DNA from: Clostridia bacterium
GTDB lineage: Bacteria > Bacillota > Clostridia > Lachnospirales > Lachnospiraceae
Assembly (NCBI GenBank): GCA_003249225.1
Contig: QKJQ01000015.1
Location: 124,001-188,000 of the forward strand
Direction of reading: 5' to 3'
Length of the DNA: 64,000 nt
In this document: one piece after another, positions 7,499-15,270 of the stretch
How the letters are laid out: each line of letters opens with the position of its first letter
How positions within the stretch are numbered: position 1 is the first letter of the stretch
Notes under the pieces: generated by a model
What the model was told of the DNA's origin: nothing
The model's input: only the letters and a program-made list of their open reading frames with translations
The model's database searches: none
Made by a program: the position numbers and the translations under genes

Positions 7499-8995
7499 AT
7501 GAAAACTAGTAAAAATTACAAATTCTGGTTTGCCACCGGCTCTCAGGATTTATATGGAGATGAGTGTCTTGCCGATGTTGCAAAACATTCTAAAATTATT
7601 GTAGATGCCATGAATCAGTCCGGAGTACTTCCCTTCGAAGTTGTGTGGAAGCCAACACTGATCACGAATGAATTAATAAGAAGAACATTTAACGAAGCAA
7701 ATTCTGACGAGGAATGTGCCGGTGTCATTACCTGGATGCACACATTTTCCCCCGCTAAATCATGGATTCTTGGTCTTCAGGAATACCGCAAACCACTAAT
7801 GCACCTTCATACCCAGTTTAACATGGAGATTCCATATGACAGCATTGACATGGATTTCATGAATGAGAACCAGTCCGCTCACGGTGACCGCGAATACGGT
7901 CATATTGTCAGCCGGATGGGAATAGAACGTAAAGTTATCGTAGGCTACTGGAATGACCCGGCGGTTCTTTCACGAATTGCAGGCTGGATGAGAACGGCCA
8001 TTGGTCAGATGGAATCCTCCCACATCCGTGTGGTACGTTTTGCAGATAATATGAGAAATGTTGCCGTAACGGATGGCGACAAGGTAGAAGCTCAGATCAA
8101 ATTCGGCTGGGAAATCGATGCCTACCCGGTAAATGAAGTCGTTGATTATGTAAAGTCTGTCAGTCAGGGGGAAATCAATGCACTTCTTGACGAATATTAC
8201 GAAAAATATACCATGCTGTACGAAGGACGTGACCCGGAAGAATTCAAACGTCATGTTGCAGTACAGGCAGGTATTGAAATTGGTTTTGAAAAATTCCTGA
8301 CAGAAAAGAATTATCAGGCTGTTGTTACTCACTTTGGTGATCTTGGCGGACTGCAGCAGCTTCCAGGTCTTGCAATCCAGCGCCTTATGGAAAAAGGCTA
8401 CGGCTTCGGTGGAGAAGGTGATTGGAAAACAGCTGCCATGGTACGTCTGATGAAGATCATGTCTGCCGGTGTGAAAGACGCAAAAGGAACTTCCTTTATG
8501 GAAGATTACACATACAATCTAGTTCCCGGAAAACAGGGTATCCTGCAGGCACATATGCTGGAAGTATGCCCAACTGTCTCAGACGGACCGATTGGCATTA
8601 AAGTTACGCCTCTTTCCATGGGTGACAGAGAAGCTCCGGCACGTCTTGTATTCACTTCAAAGACAGGACCTGGTATTGCTGCTTCCCTGATCGATCTCGG
8701 ACCTCGTTTCCGTCTCATTGTCAATGAAGTAGACTGTAAAAAGGTCGACAAACCAATGCCGAAGCTTCCGGTGGCTACCGCATTCTGGACACCACAGCCA
8801 AATCTTGAGACCGGTGCGGAAGCCTGGATTCTTGCCGGTGGTGCACATCATACCGCCTTTTCCTATGATCTCACTGCAGGACAAATGGAAGACTGGGCAG
8901 CTGCAATGGGAATCGAATGCATCCTGATCAACAATAACACAGACATTCGAAACCTGAAAAATGAGCTTCGCTGGAACCAGGCTTATTACAGATAA
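7499..8995 (+). CDS. araA: L-arabinose isomerase
   Basis: 498 residues, the normal AraA length. The enzyme converts L-arabinose to L-ribulose in the cytoplasm using Mn2+. The start KFWFATGSQDLYGDECL is diagnostic. The four metal/catalytic positions are visible in YGFGGEGDWKTAAMVRLMK (Glu), TSFMEDYTYN (Glu), QAHMLEVCPTVSDGP (His) and GGAHHTAFS (His). The ATG at 7499 follows AAAGGATGG. araB and araD are not in the window, so arabinose catabolism must be completed elsewhere. The gene has its own promoter with two CGTAAA boxes and its own terminator. Confidence 0.97.
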   Translation: MKTSKNYKFWFATGSQDLYGDECLADVAKHSKIIVDAMNQSGVLPFEVVWKPTLITNELIRRTFNEANSDEECAGVITWMHTFSPAKSWILGLQEYRKPLMHLHTQFNMEIPYDSIDMDFMNENQSAHGDREYGHIVSRMGIERKVIVGYWNDPAVLSRIAGWMRTAIGQMESSHIRVVRFADNMRNVAVTDGDKVEAQIKFGWEIDAYPVNEVVDYVKSVSQGEINALLDEYYEKYTMLYEGRDPEEFKRHVAVQAGIEIGFEKFLTEKNYQAVVTHFGDLGGLQQLPGLAIQRLMEKGYGFGGEGDWKTAAMVRLMKIMSAGVKDAKGTSFMEDYTYNLVPGKQGILQAHMLEVCPTVSDGPIGIKVTPLSMGDREAPARLVFTSKTGPGIAASLIDLGPRFRLIVNEVDCKKVDKPMPKLPVATAFWTPQPNLETGAEAWILAGGAHHTAFSYDLTAGQMEDWAAAMGIECILINNNTDIRNLKNELRWNQAYYR

Positions 8996-9035
8996 CTAAC
9001 CCAATAGCATACGTGCACCGATTCTATGCACTGGT

Positions 9036-9075
9036 AAAAGACGGACAGCGGACATCTCTTGCTGTCCGTCTTTTC
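9036..9075 (+). terminator. araA terminator
   Basis: Perfect 14-bp stem AAAAGACGGACAGC / GCTGTCCGTCTTTT with an 11-base loop. The 3' arm ends in the T-run. Confidence 0.9.
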
Positions 9076-9118
9076 TTTGGCGCATACTTTTTCGTAATTG
9101 CTTGCAACTGGCTTTTTC

Positions 9119-9148
9119 TTGACAAATACAGGACCTTTAATGTACCAT
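9119..9148 (+). promoter_or_regulatory. candidate promoter for GNAT-hisS-lipid kinase
   Basis: TTGACA (9119-9124), an 18-base spacer and TACCAT (9143-9148). The -35 is perfect and the -10 is weak. It lies 82 bases before the GNAT start. Confidence 0.45.
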
Positions 9149-9229
9149 AAATTGAATGCACAAACTAAAATGCAAGCAGAACGAAACAAAATAATTTTAT
9201 CATTGTCTGATGAATGTCTGGAGGCTCTC

Positions 9230-9805
9230 ATGATTTATCTGATCCGGCCGGAAGCAGGACTAGAACAGGCGGTCATGGATTATCGTCTGGAATTCCTCGC
9301 CAACCATGAAAAGTATATACTCGGAAGCAGCAACCTGCACCATTTTACAAGTTTTTTTGCCTGGTTGTCACAGGTCAAGGCAGGAGAGCATCTCAAATGC
9401 ACAGAGAAGACGACCCCAGCTGATACATTTCTTGCCATATGTTCCGAAGACATGCGAATCGTTGGAACCATCCAGATACGGCATTGCATAACCGAATCTT
9501 TGAATAAATGCGGCGGTCACATCGGCTATGGTGTCCGGCCAAGTGAGCGAAGAAAAGGCTATGGCTCACGAATGCTGGAGATTGCACTTACTTACTGTTA
9601 CTCGCTTGGACTGAGTCATGTCAGGATCGACTGTGAAAAATCAAACCAGGCATCCGCAAAGACAATTGAAAAATGCGGTGGTATTCTGGAAAAGGAATTT
9701 CTTTGCACCTACCCCGGTTATACGCAGACTATTTTGCAATACAGCGTTGACACATCCGCATACGCTGACCGAAATACTAAGTTTATTTTACCCTGCAGGG
9801 AATAA
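9230..9805 (+). CDS. GNAT-family N-acetyltransferase
   Basis: 191 residues. The acetyl-CoA pyrophosphate-binding motif is GYGVRPSERRKGYGSRMLEI (V-R-P-x4-G-Y-G), preceded by IVGTIQIRHCI and followed by VRIDCEKSNQASAKTIEKCGG. The N-terminal half (LIRPEAGLEQAVMDYRLEF) matches a group of stand-alone Firmicute GNATs of unknown substrate. The ATG at 9230 is chosen because GGAGG lies 6 bases upstream; longer in-frame starts lack a ribosome site. It precedes hisS by 45 bases and may be cotranscribed with it. Confidence 0.75.
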   Translation: MIYLIRPEAGLEQAVMDYRLEFLANHEKYILGSSNLHHFTSFFAWLSQVKAGEHLKCTEKTTPADTFLAICSEDMRIVGTIQIRHCITESLNKCGGHIGYGVRPSERRKGYGSRMLEIALTYCYSLGLSHVRIDCEKSNQASAKTIEKCGGILEKEFLCTYPGYTQTILQYSVDTSAYADRNTKFILPCRE

Positions 9806-9850
9806 GGGAGAAAATTATACAATTTTATTGATAATAGAAAGGAAATCAAA

Positions 9851-11080
9851 ATGAAAATACCATCCGTCAAAGGAACCTATGACTGGCTGCCTAACGAGGC
9901 CAAATTACGCGATTATCTGCAGAACTCTATTCTGAAAACATATCAGTCTTATGGTTTTCAGCGCATCATGACGCCAAGTCTTGAAGATGCAGAAAATCTT
10001 GATAAAAGCGAGGGCGGCGAAAACCTGAATCTGATCTTTCGTATCTTAAAGCGCGGTGATAAACTTACCAGCGCACTGGAGGCAAAGGAGTATAATGATT
10101 TATCCGACATTGGTCTTCGTTATGACCTTACTCTTCCGCTTACGAGATATTATGCCAACAACCATGCAAAACTTATATTACCGTTAAAATGCATTCAGAT
10201 CGACAAAGTATACCGCGCAGAACGACCTCAGAAAGGACGTTTGCGTGAATTTGTTCAGTGTGACATTGACATTCTTGGTTCTTCTTCACCCTTGTCGGAA
10301 GTCGAACTGATCAATACAACGACGATTGCTCTTTTAAATCTTGGTATGACAGAATTCAAGGTAAAGATCAATGACCGCGGGCTGCTGCGTAATCTCCTTA
10401 CTTCCATGGGATTTCTGGAAGAACAGATCGACAGCGTATGCATTACATTTGACAAGCTTGACAAGATTGGTTCTAAGGGTGTTCAGGAAGAACTTACCGA
10501 AAAAGAATTTGACGCAGCTGCCATCGAGAATCTTGCAAAGCTGTTGGAAGAAGCTCCTGTATCTCTTGAGAGAATCAAGACGATCTGTGACAGCGAGATC
10601 GTTGACCGCGTAGCCTCCATTATCGAGATGGCAAGAGAACTTTCTGGCGGACGTTACGAAGTAGTATACGACATGTCTTTAGTTCGCGGTCAGGGTTACT
10701 ATACCGGAACCGTGTTTGAAATTGAAAGCACCAAATTTAAAGGTGCTATTGCCGGAGGCGGCAGATATGACAACATGATCGGAAAATTCCTGAACGAATC
10801 GCTTCCTGCCGTTGGTTTTTCCATTGGTTTTGAAAGAATCTTTGGCATTCTGAAAGACAATGGCTATAAGATTCCAGACGAAAAGAAGAGAATTGCTTTA
10901 TTCTATACCGATGAAAACTTTATGAGCGCGATGAAGACAGCGGATAGTTATCGTGAGCAATATGATGTGACTATGTACGAACGTCCAAAGAAATTCGGCA
11001 AGTTCCTGGATAAACTGCAGGAACAGGGTCTGGATGGTTTTGTTACAGAAGGTGATGAAAACGGTCTGAAATTCTTTTAG
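9851..11080 (+). CDS. hisS: histidyl-tRNA synthetase (divergent short form)
   Basis: 409 residues, class II synthetase. Visible are the start IPSVKGTYDWLPNEAKLRDY, the motif-2 region VYRAERPQKGRLREFVQCDI, the histidine loop SLVRGQGYYTGTVFEIE, motif 3 PAVGFSIGFERI and a short anticodon-binding domain (about 330-409). It charges tRNA-His. The usual LVRGLDYY is LVRGQGYY here and the C-terminal domain is compact, which suggests the divergent clostridial HisRS type rather than the standard copy. A second hisS elsewhere would be expected but cannot be seen. AAAGGAAATC precedes the ATG. It is followed after 14 bases by the lipid kinase. Confidence 0.85.
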   Translation: MKIPSVKGTYDWLPNEAKLRDYLQNSILKTYQSYGFQRIMTPSLEDAENLDKSEGGENLNLIFRILKRGDKLTSALEAKEYNDLSDIGLRYDLTLPLTRYYANNHAKLILPLKCIQIDKVYRAERPQKGRLREFVQCDIDILGSSSPLSEVELINTTTIALLNLGMTEFKVKINDRGLLRNLLTSMGFLEEQIDSVCITFDKLDKIGSKGVQEELTEKEFDAAAIENLAKLLEEAPVSLERIKTICDSEIVDRVASIIEMARELSGGRYEVVYDMSLVRGQGYYTGTVFEIESTKFKGAIAGGGRYDNMIGKFLNESLPAVGFSIGFERIFGILKDNGYKIPDEKKRIALFYTDENFMSAMKTADSYREQYDVTMYERPKKFGKFLDKLQEQGLDGFVTEGDENGLKFF

Positions 11081-11094
11081 GGAGTGTGAGCGCC

Positions 11095-12018
11095 ATGTAT
11101 CATTTTATAGTTAATCCTCATTCAAAAACAGGGAAAGGTAAAAAGATCTGGTCGCTTCTGCAGTCCGAGCTTGTAAAAAGAAAAATATTTTTTACAGTGC
11201 ATTATACACAATATGCCGGACATGCCACCGAGCTGTCTAAAAAAATCTCAGAGACCTATCATGGTATAAAGACCATAATCATTGTGGGCGGAGACGGAAC
11301 AGCCAACGAAGTCATAAACGGAATCGATGATTTTACAGACATTATCTTTGGTTACATTCCGACTGGTTCGAGCAATGATCTGGCCAGAGGTCTGAATCTG
11401 AAACTGAACCCGCTGGAAGCACTGGATCATATTCTGGCACCGAAACGTGTAGAGTATATTGACTACGGAAGCGTTACCTATGCCGATGGAACTCCAAGGA
11501 GACACTTCTTTGTGAGCTCCGGCATTGGTTATGATGCGGATATCTGCTATGATGCATTGACCTCACCGATCAAAACGTTCCTGAATAAACTGCATCTTGG
11601 AAAATTTACCTACATTCTCATTGCCGTTAAACAGATCCTTAGCAACCGTCCATTCCATACAACCGCGATCTTGAATGGAGTGGAAAAGCGCACTGTACCA
11701 AATACAGTCTTTATTGCCAGTATGAATCATCGTTATGAAGGCGGCGGACTATCCATGGCTCCGAATGCCGATTTTACCGATGGTGAGTTTACTGTGTGTT
11801 TTGTAAATAATATATCAAAACTAAAGATTTTTCTTCTTATGCCGACCATCTTCGTCGGAAAGCACGTGCTGTTCAAAGGGATCGAGCTTGTGAACTGCAG
11901 ATCCATCGAACTTAAAACAGACCGGCCTGTTACGATCCATGCAGACGGTGAGTACGGTGGCACCAAGGACCACATAACCGTGACGTGTCACCAGAAAAAA
12001 ATAAGATTTCTGCTGTAG
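11095..12018 (+). CDS. diacylglycerol/lipid kinase, YegS/BmrU family
   Basis: 307 residues. The N-terminus holds the DAGK catalytic signature: IVNPHSKTGKGKK, then IIVGGDGTANEVINGI (GGDGT) and GYIPTGSSNDLARGL. The C-terminal half carries the beta-sandwich with NHRYEGGGLSMAPNADFTDG and IHADGEYGG. Such enzymes phosphorylate diacylglycerol or related lipids at the membrane with ATP. The physiological substrate is uncertain: DgkB-type recycling of diacylglycerol from lipoteichoic acid synthesis, or other lipids. The ATG at 11095 is preferred to a GTG at 11086, since GGAG at 11081-11084 is ten bases from the ATG. Probably cotranscribed with hisS. Confidence 0.85.
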   Translation: MYHFIVNPHSKTGKGKKIWSLLQSELVKRKIFFTVHYTQYAGHATELSKKISETYHGIKTIIIVGGDGTANEVINGIDDFTDIIFGYIPTGSSNDLARGLNLKLNPLEALDHILAPKRVEYIDYGSVTYADGTPRRHFFVSSGIGYDADICYDALTSPIKTFLNKLHLGKFTYILIAVKQILSNRPFHTTAILNGVEKRTVPNTVFIASMNHRYEGGGLSMAPNADFTDGEFTVCFVNNISKLKIFLLMPTIFVGKHVLFKGIELVNCRSIELKTDRPVTIHADGEYGGTKDHITVTCHQKKIRFLL

Positions 12019-12026
12019 GAATACAG

Positions 12027-12074
12027 AAGGTTGCAGAATATGGGATGATATGTCCCTCACTCTGCAACCTTTTT
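12027..12074. terminator. terminator between lipid kinase and helicase (convergent)
   Basis: AGGTTGCAGA / TCTGCAACCT with an inner GGGA/TCCC pair and TTTTT on the plus strand. It closes the plus-strand unit. It also follows the helicase stop on the minus strand. Confidence 0.85.
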
Positions 12075-12086
12075 AATTACTTCCGC

Positions 12087-14456
12087 TCAGGGAAGCTCAT
12101 ACTTGCTGCCCCAGAACGCCTCCAGCTTTTCTTTCATCTGTGACAGCTGCACTGTTTCAAACGGAAACCACTCTCTTGGAAACAATTCCTGGTACTGACG
12201 GTTCAAAAACCTCTCGTCCAGCAGCAGAATAGCGCCTCTGTCTTCTATGGTTCGGATTACACGTCCGGCTGACTGCAGGACTTTATTCATTCCTACATAA
12301 AGATAGGCATATTCAAATCCACTGTGACTTCTTTCATCATAGAATCCACGGAATAATTCACGTTCGTTGCAGACCATGGGTAGTCCGGTCCCGACGATGA
12401 CAGCTCCGATCAGACGGTCATTTTTAAGATCAATTCCTTCGCTGAAGATTCCTCCCATAACACAGAATCCGATTCTTGTCTCTTTTGCTTCTTCTTCAAA
12501 CTCAAGCAGAAAGGTTTCCTTTTCTTCCTCTGTCATCGAATTCGTCTGAAGTACCAGCCCCGGCAGGCGTTCACCTGCAAGTTCCGCAACACTTTGCAGC
12601 ATGGCATACGAAGGGAAGAAAACAAAGTAATTCCCCATTTTGGCCGCTGTGAAGTTCTCAATATATTGTACGATTCTTTCATATTCTGAATCCGTACGCC
12701 GGTTGTATTTTGTGCTGACATCGGTACCGACCATTAAAAGTCTGTTATCGGTCGAAAAGGGGGAAGGTGCATAGACAGCGTAATCTTCATCCTTCCCGCC
12801 AAGCTGTTCTCTGTAATAACGAATGGGAAGCAGGGTAGCAGAGAAGAATATGGCACTTTTTCCTTTATTCAGGCACTGCAGCAGATTTCTTGATGGATCC
12901 ATGCACATTAATTTTAGCCGAAACTTTGACGTATCGTCATAGTCTGCATAGATTAGATAATTCTCATCCAAAAGTTCATGCATATGAACAAAATGCCGCA
13001 CATCAAGGTAGAACCTTACAATGGTTTCCTTATCCTCTGACGCAACACGTTCCTGCAGGTACTCATCAAATTCTGTCATGAGACGCAGCAAATGCAATGC
13101 CAGTCCATTGATGTCTTCGAATACCTCGCACTCATCACATTCCCGCTTCATAATCAGAAAATCCGAATTACAGCGATCCAGACAGTTCGTCAGTTTTTTA
13201 TGATGGTCGCCAATCAGCTTTTTCACGGTAAGAAAGTCATCTTTATAAAGTGTGGCACTGTACATTTCCCTGGCACGTTCCACAAGGTTATGTGCCTCAT
13301 CGATCAGAAAGACGAATTTCTGAGGTTTTTCGTTGGCAAAGAAACGCCGCAGATAGACATTGGGATCAAAGATGTAGTTGTAGTCACAGATCACGGCATC
13401 TGCCCAGAGTGTAACATCAAGAGACATTTCAAAAGGACAGACACGGTGTTTTGCGGCATATTCCTGTATCAACTCACGGCTGATCCTTGTCTCATGGGTC
13501 AGCATGTCGTAGACTGCATCATTTACGCGGTCAAAATGCCCGCCGGCCCGTTCACAGGCAACCGGATTACAGTCCGGTTTCTCAAGCACACAGATTTTTT
13601 CTTTTGCTGTAATCGTGACCACTTTGAACTGCAGCCCTTTCTCAATCAGAATCTGAAATGTATCTTCTGCTACCGTTCTTGTGATCGTCTTTGCTGTTGT
13701 ATAGAATATCTTTTCTGCATGCCCCTCACCCATTGCCATGACCGAGGGATACACGGTAGAGATTGTCTTCCCGACACCGGTCGGCGCCTCAATGAAGAGC
13801 TTTTTATCCCGTATAATTGTCTTATAGACCCCTGCGACCAACTCTTTTTGCCCGGGACGGTAGGGAAATGGAAAGATAAGCCCCTTGCAGCTTTCCTGCA
13901 TTTTCATTCTCCACTGATACTGCCAGGCTGCCCACTTGCAATATTCCATGACCAGATTGTCGAACCATTCATAAATCTCCGCAGAAGAAAAAACTTCGTC
14001 AAAATATTTGATCTGTTCGCTCTCAATGTTGCAGTATGTCAGTCGTATACCGACCGTTTCATGCTTACAGTCCTTTGCATACATATAGGCATAGCACATC
14101 GCCTGTGCACGGTGTACTGGGATCATCTCTTTCATATGGACAAGTTCCATGTAGACTCCTTTGATCTCATCGATCATAGGCACATCTTCTTCTGAAAAGA
14201 TACCATCAGCCCGCCCCTCCACGCAGATCTCATAGGTCTCTCCACCGTATTCTTTTTCCACAAGGGTCTTCATCATGACCTCGGCCTGATACCCGCTGCC
14301 CATGCTTTTCTGGATCTTCCTATGCAGCCTGCTGCCCTGCTGCATGGCTTCCATGGCATCCCTGCGGCCATTCCGGTTGTCTATGTCTCCGGAATTCAGA
14401 ATAAATTCCACAAGATTACGAACTGATATGCTGACTTGAATTTTGTTATCTCCCAT
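12087..14456 (-). CDS. Rad3/XPD-type DNA helicase with N-terminal PD-(D/E)XK nuclease-like domain
   Basis: 789 residues. About residues 1-190 look like a Cas4/RecB-type nuclease: EGRADGIFSEED, then MIDEIKGVYMEL gives the D...EIK core. The helicase follows with Walker A EAPTGVGKT, four cysteines spaced as in an XPD iron-sulfur domain (KICV, PDCNPVAC, HRVCPFE), LIDEAHN, IFFSATLLP, and the late motif GIFSEGIDLKNDR with QSAGRVIRT. XPD/DinG helicases unwind 5' to 3'. Fused forms are thought to act in DNA repair, but the bacterial role is not established. AGGGAG precedes the ATG. The 5' region contains two repeat arrays. Monocistronic. Confidence 0.85.
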   Translation of the reverse strand: MGDNKIQVSISVRNLVEFILNSGDIDNRNGRRDAMEAMQQGSRLHRKIQKSMGSGYQAEVMMKTLVEKEYGGETYEICVEGRADGIFSEEDVPMIDEIKGVYMELVHMKEMIPVHRAQAMCYAYMYAKDCKHETVGIRLTYCNIESEQIKYFDEVFSSAEIYEWFDNLVMEYCKWAAWQYQWRMKMQESCKGLIFPFPYRPGQKELVAGVYKTIIRDKKLFIEAPTGVGKTISTVYPSVMAMGEGHAEKIFYTTAKTITRTVAEDTFQILIEKGLQFKVVTITAKEKICVLEKPDCNPVACERAGGHFDRVNDAVYDMLTHETRISRELIQEYAAKHRVCPFEMSLDVTLWADAVICDYNYIFDPNVYLRRFFANEKPQKFVFLIDEAHNLVERAREMYSATLYKDDFLTVKKLIGDHHKKLTNCLDRCNSDFLIMKRECDECEVFEDINGLALHLLRLMTEFDEYLQERVASEDKETIVRFYLDVRHFVHMHELLDENYLIYADYDDTSKFRLKLMCMDPSRNLLQCLNKGKSAIFFSATLLPIRYYREQLGGKDEDYAVYAPSPFSTDNRLLMVGTDVSTKYNRRTDSEYERIVQYIENFTAAKMGNYFVFFPSYAMLQSVAELAGERLPGLVLQTNSMTEEEKETFLLEFEEEAKETRIGFCVMGGIFSEGIDLKNDRLIGAVIVGTGLPMVCNERELFRGFYDERSHSGFEYAYLYVGMNKVLQSAGRVIRTIEDRGAILLLDERFLNRQYQELFPREWFPFETVQLSQMKEKLEAFWGSKYELP

Positions 14457-14468
14457 GATTCTCCCTGT

Positions 14469-14524
14469 TCTGAAGTGACTTTCTATGGTTCTTTATTCTG
14501 AAGTGACTTTCTATGGTTCTTTAT
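14469..14524. repeat. 28-bp perfect tandem duplication upstream of the helicase
   Basis: Two exact copies of a 28-bp unit (start TCTGAAGTGACTTTC) at 14469-14496 and 14497-14524, with four bases of a third. They end 13 bases before the helicase start on the minus strand, so they form part of its leader. Confidence 0.9.
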
Positions 14525-14607
14525 TCTGTGCTGCCATGAAGTTGTACCCTGTCTGTATTCTGACCTGGTGCTGTCCGAATGCTGTTGCTCTTTTTTGCCG
14601 CCTGCTG

Positions 14608-14700
14608 CTGGTTCGGGTACTGTTGCTTTTCTTCCTTGGTGTTAATTTGGGTACTGTTACTTTTTCTGTCTTGGGCTGGTTCGGGTACTGTTGCTTATCT
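14608..14700. repeat. degenerate 34-bp tandem repeat
   Basis: GGGTACTGTT recurs at 14615, 14649 and 14683, exactly 34 bases apart, with conserved flanks (CTGGTTC before, GCTT after). Reading frames across it on both strands look like repeat translations, not proteins. It fills much of the 420-base spacer between the helicase and DUF1292 genes. Confidence 0.75.
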
Positions 14701-14778
14701 GTCTTGCTGTTTTTCTTCGTTCTTGATTCAGCAAGGTTGCTGCACCGGTATTGTTGCCGATGCCACAGCAAATTTATA

Positions 14779-14807
14779 TTGCTTTTCTGATTGGTTTCTG
14801 CTATAGT
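14779..14807 (+). promoter_or_regulatory. promoter of the DUF1292 gene
   Basis: TTGCTT (14779-14784), a 17-base spacer and TATAGT (14802-14807), 71 bases before the start codon. Confidence 0.55.
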
Positions 14808-14878
14808 ACAGACAGCGCACCGGTTCTTACCGTGCCGGATACCAACCCGATAAAATATGTATTTGTGAGGTAAATAAG

Positions 14879-15196
14879 ATGAGTCATGAATCACACAACC
14901 ATGAAGACTGCAGTCACGATCAGGTTACACTGACCATGGATGATGGATCTGAAGTATTATGTGACGTTATTGCTATATTCCCATGCAACGGCAAAGAATA
15001 TATTGCATTGTTCCCTACGGACGGTGATGAGAATACAAATGTATTCATTTATCAGTTCATTGAGCACGGAGAAGAAGATATCGAGCTGATCAACATCGAA
15101 AATGATGATGAATTTGAAGCGGTAGCGGATGCTTTTGATGAGTTAATGGACGAAGCAGAATTTGATGAATTATACGCAGAAGACGAAGAGGAGTAA
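14879..15196 (+). CDS. DUF1292 family protein (YrzB-like)
   Basis: 105 residues, very acidic. The family core VTLTMDDGSEVLCDVIAIFP, then KEYIALFPTDG, and the Glu/Asp-rich C-terminus match the DUF1292 (UPF0473) proteins that usually accompany ruvX/yrrK in Firmicutes; that neighbourhood is absent here. The function is unknown. The N-terminus is unusually rich in His and Cys (MSHESHNHEDCSHD), a possible metal site. GAGGTAAATAAG precedes the ATG. It has its own promoter and terminator. Confidence 0.85.
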   Translation: MSHESHNHEDCSHDQVTLTMDDGSEVLCDVIAIFPCNGKEYIALFPTDGDENTNVFIYQFIEHGEEDIELINIENDDEFEAVADAFDELMDEAEFDELYAEDEEE

Positions 15197-15238
15197 TCCT
15201 TTTTCTTCTATAATAATTTACGAACGCAGTATTCTTAT

Positions 15239-15270
15239 AAAACAACCCGATCAGGATCGGGTTGTTTTTT
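15239..15270. terminator. bidirectional terminator overlapping the end of the UvrD-like gene
   Basis: AAAACAACCCGATC / GATCGGGTTGTTTT with a 2-base AG centre, then TT. The TGA stop of the convergent helicase gene (15253-15251) lies at the loop, so its last codons form one stem arm. Confidence 0.9.

Noticed and set aside
13092..14195. 367-codon open frame antisense to the helicase gene
   Set aside because: Its codons mirror the strong helicase frame and the product has no recognisable motif, and there is no ribosome site.
14485..14894. Open frames on both strands in the helicase-DUF1292 spacer
   Set aside because: They translate the 28- and 34-bp repeats and the T-rich region; no ribosome site, and repeat periods are not multiples of three.
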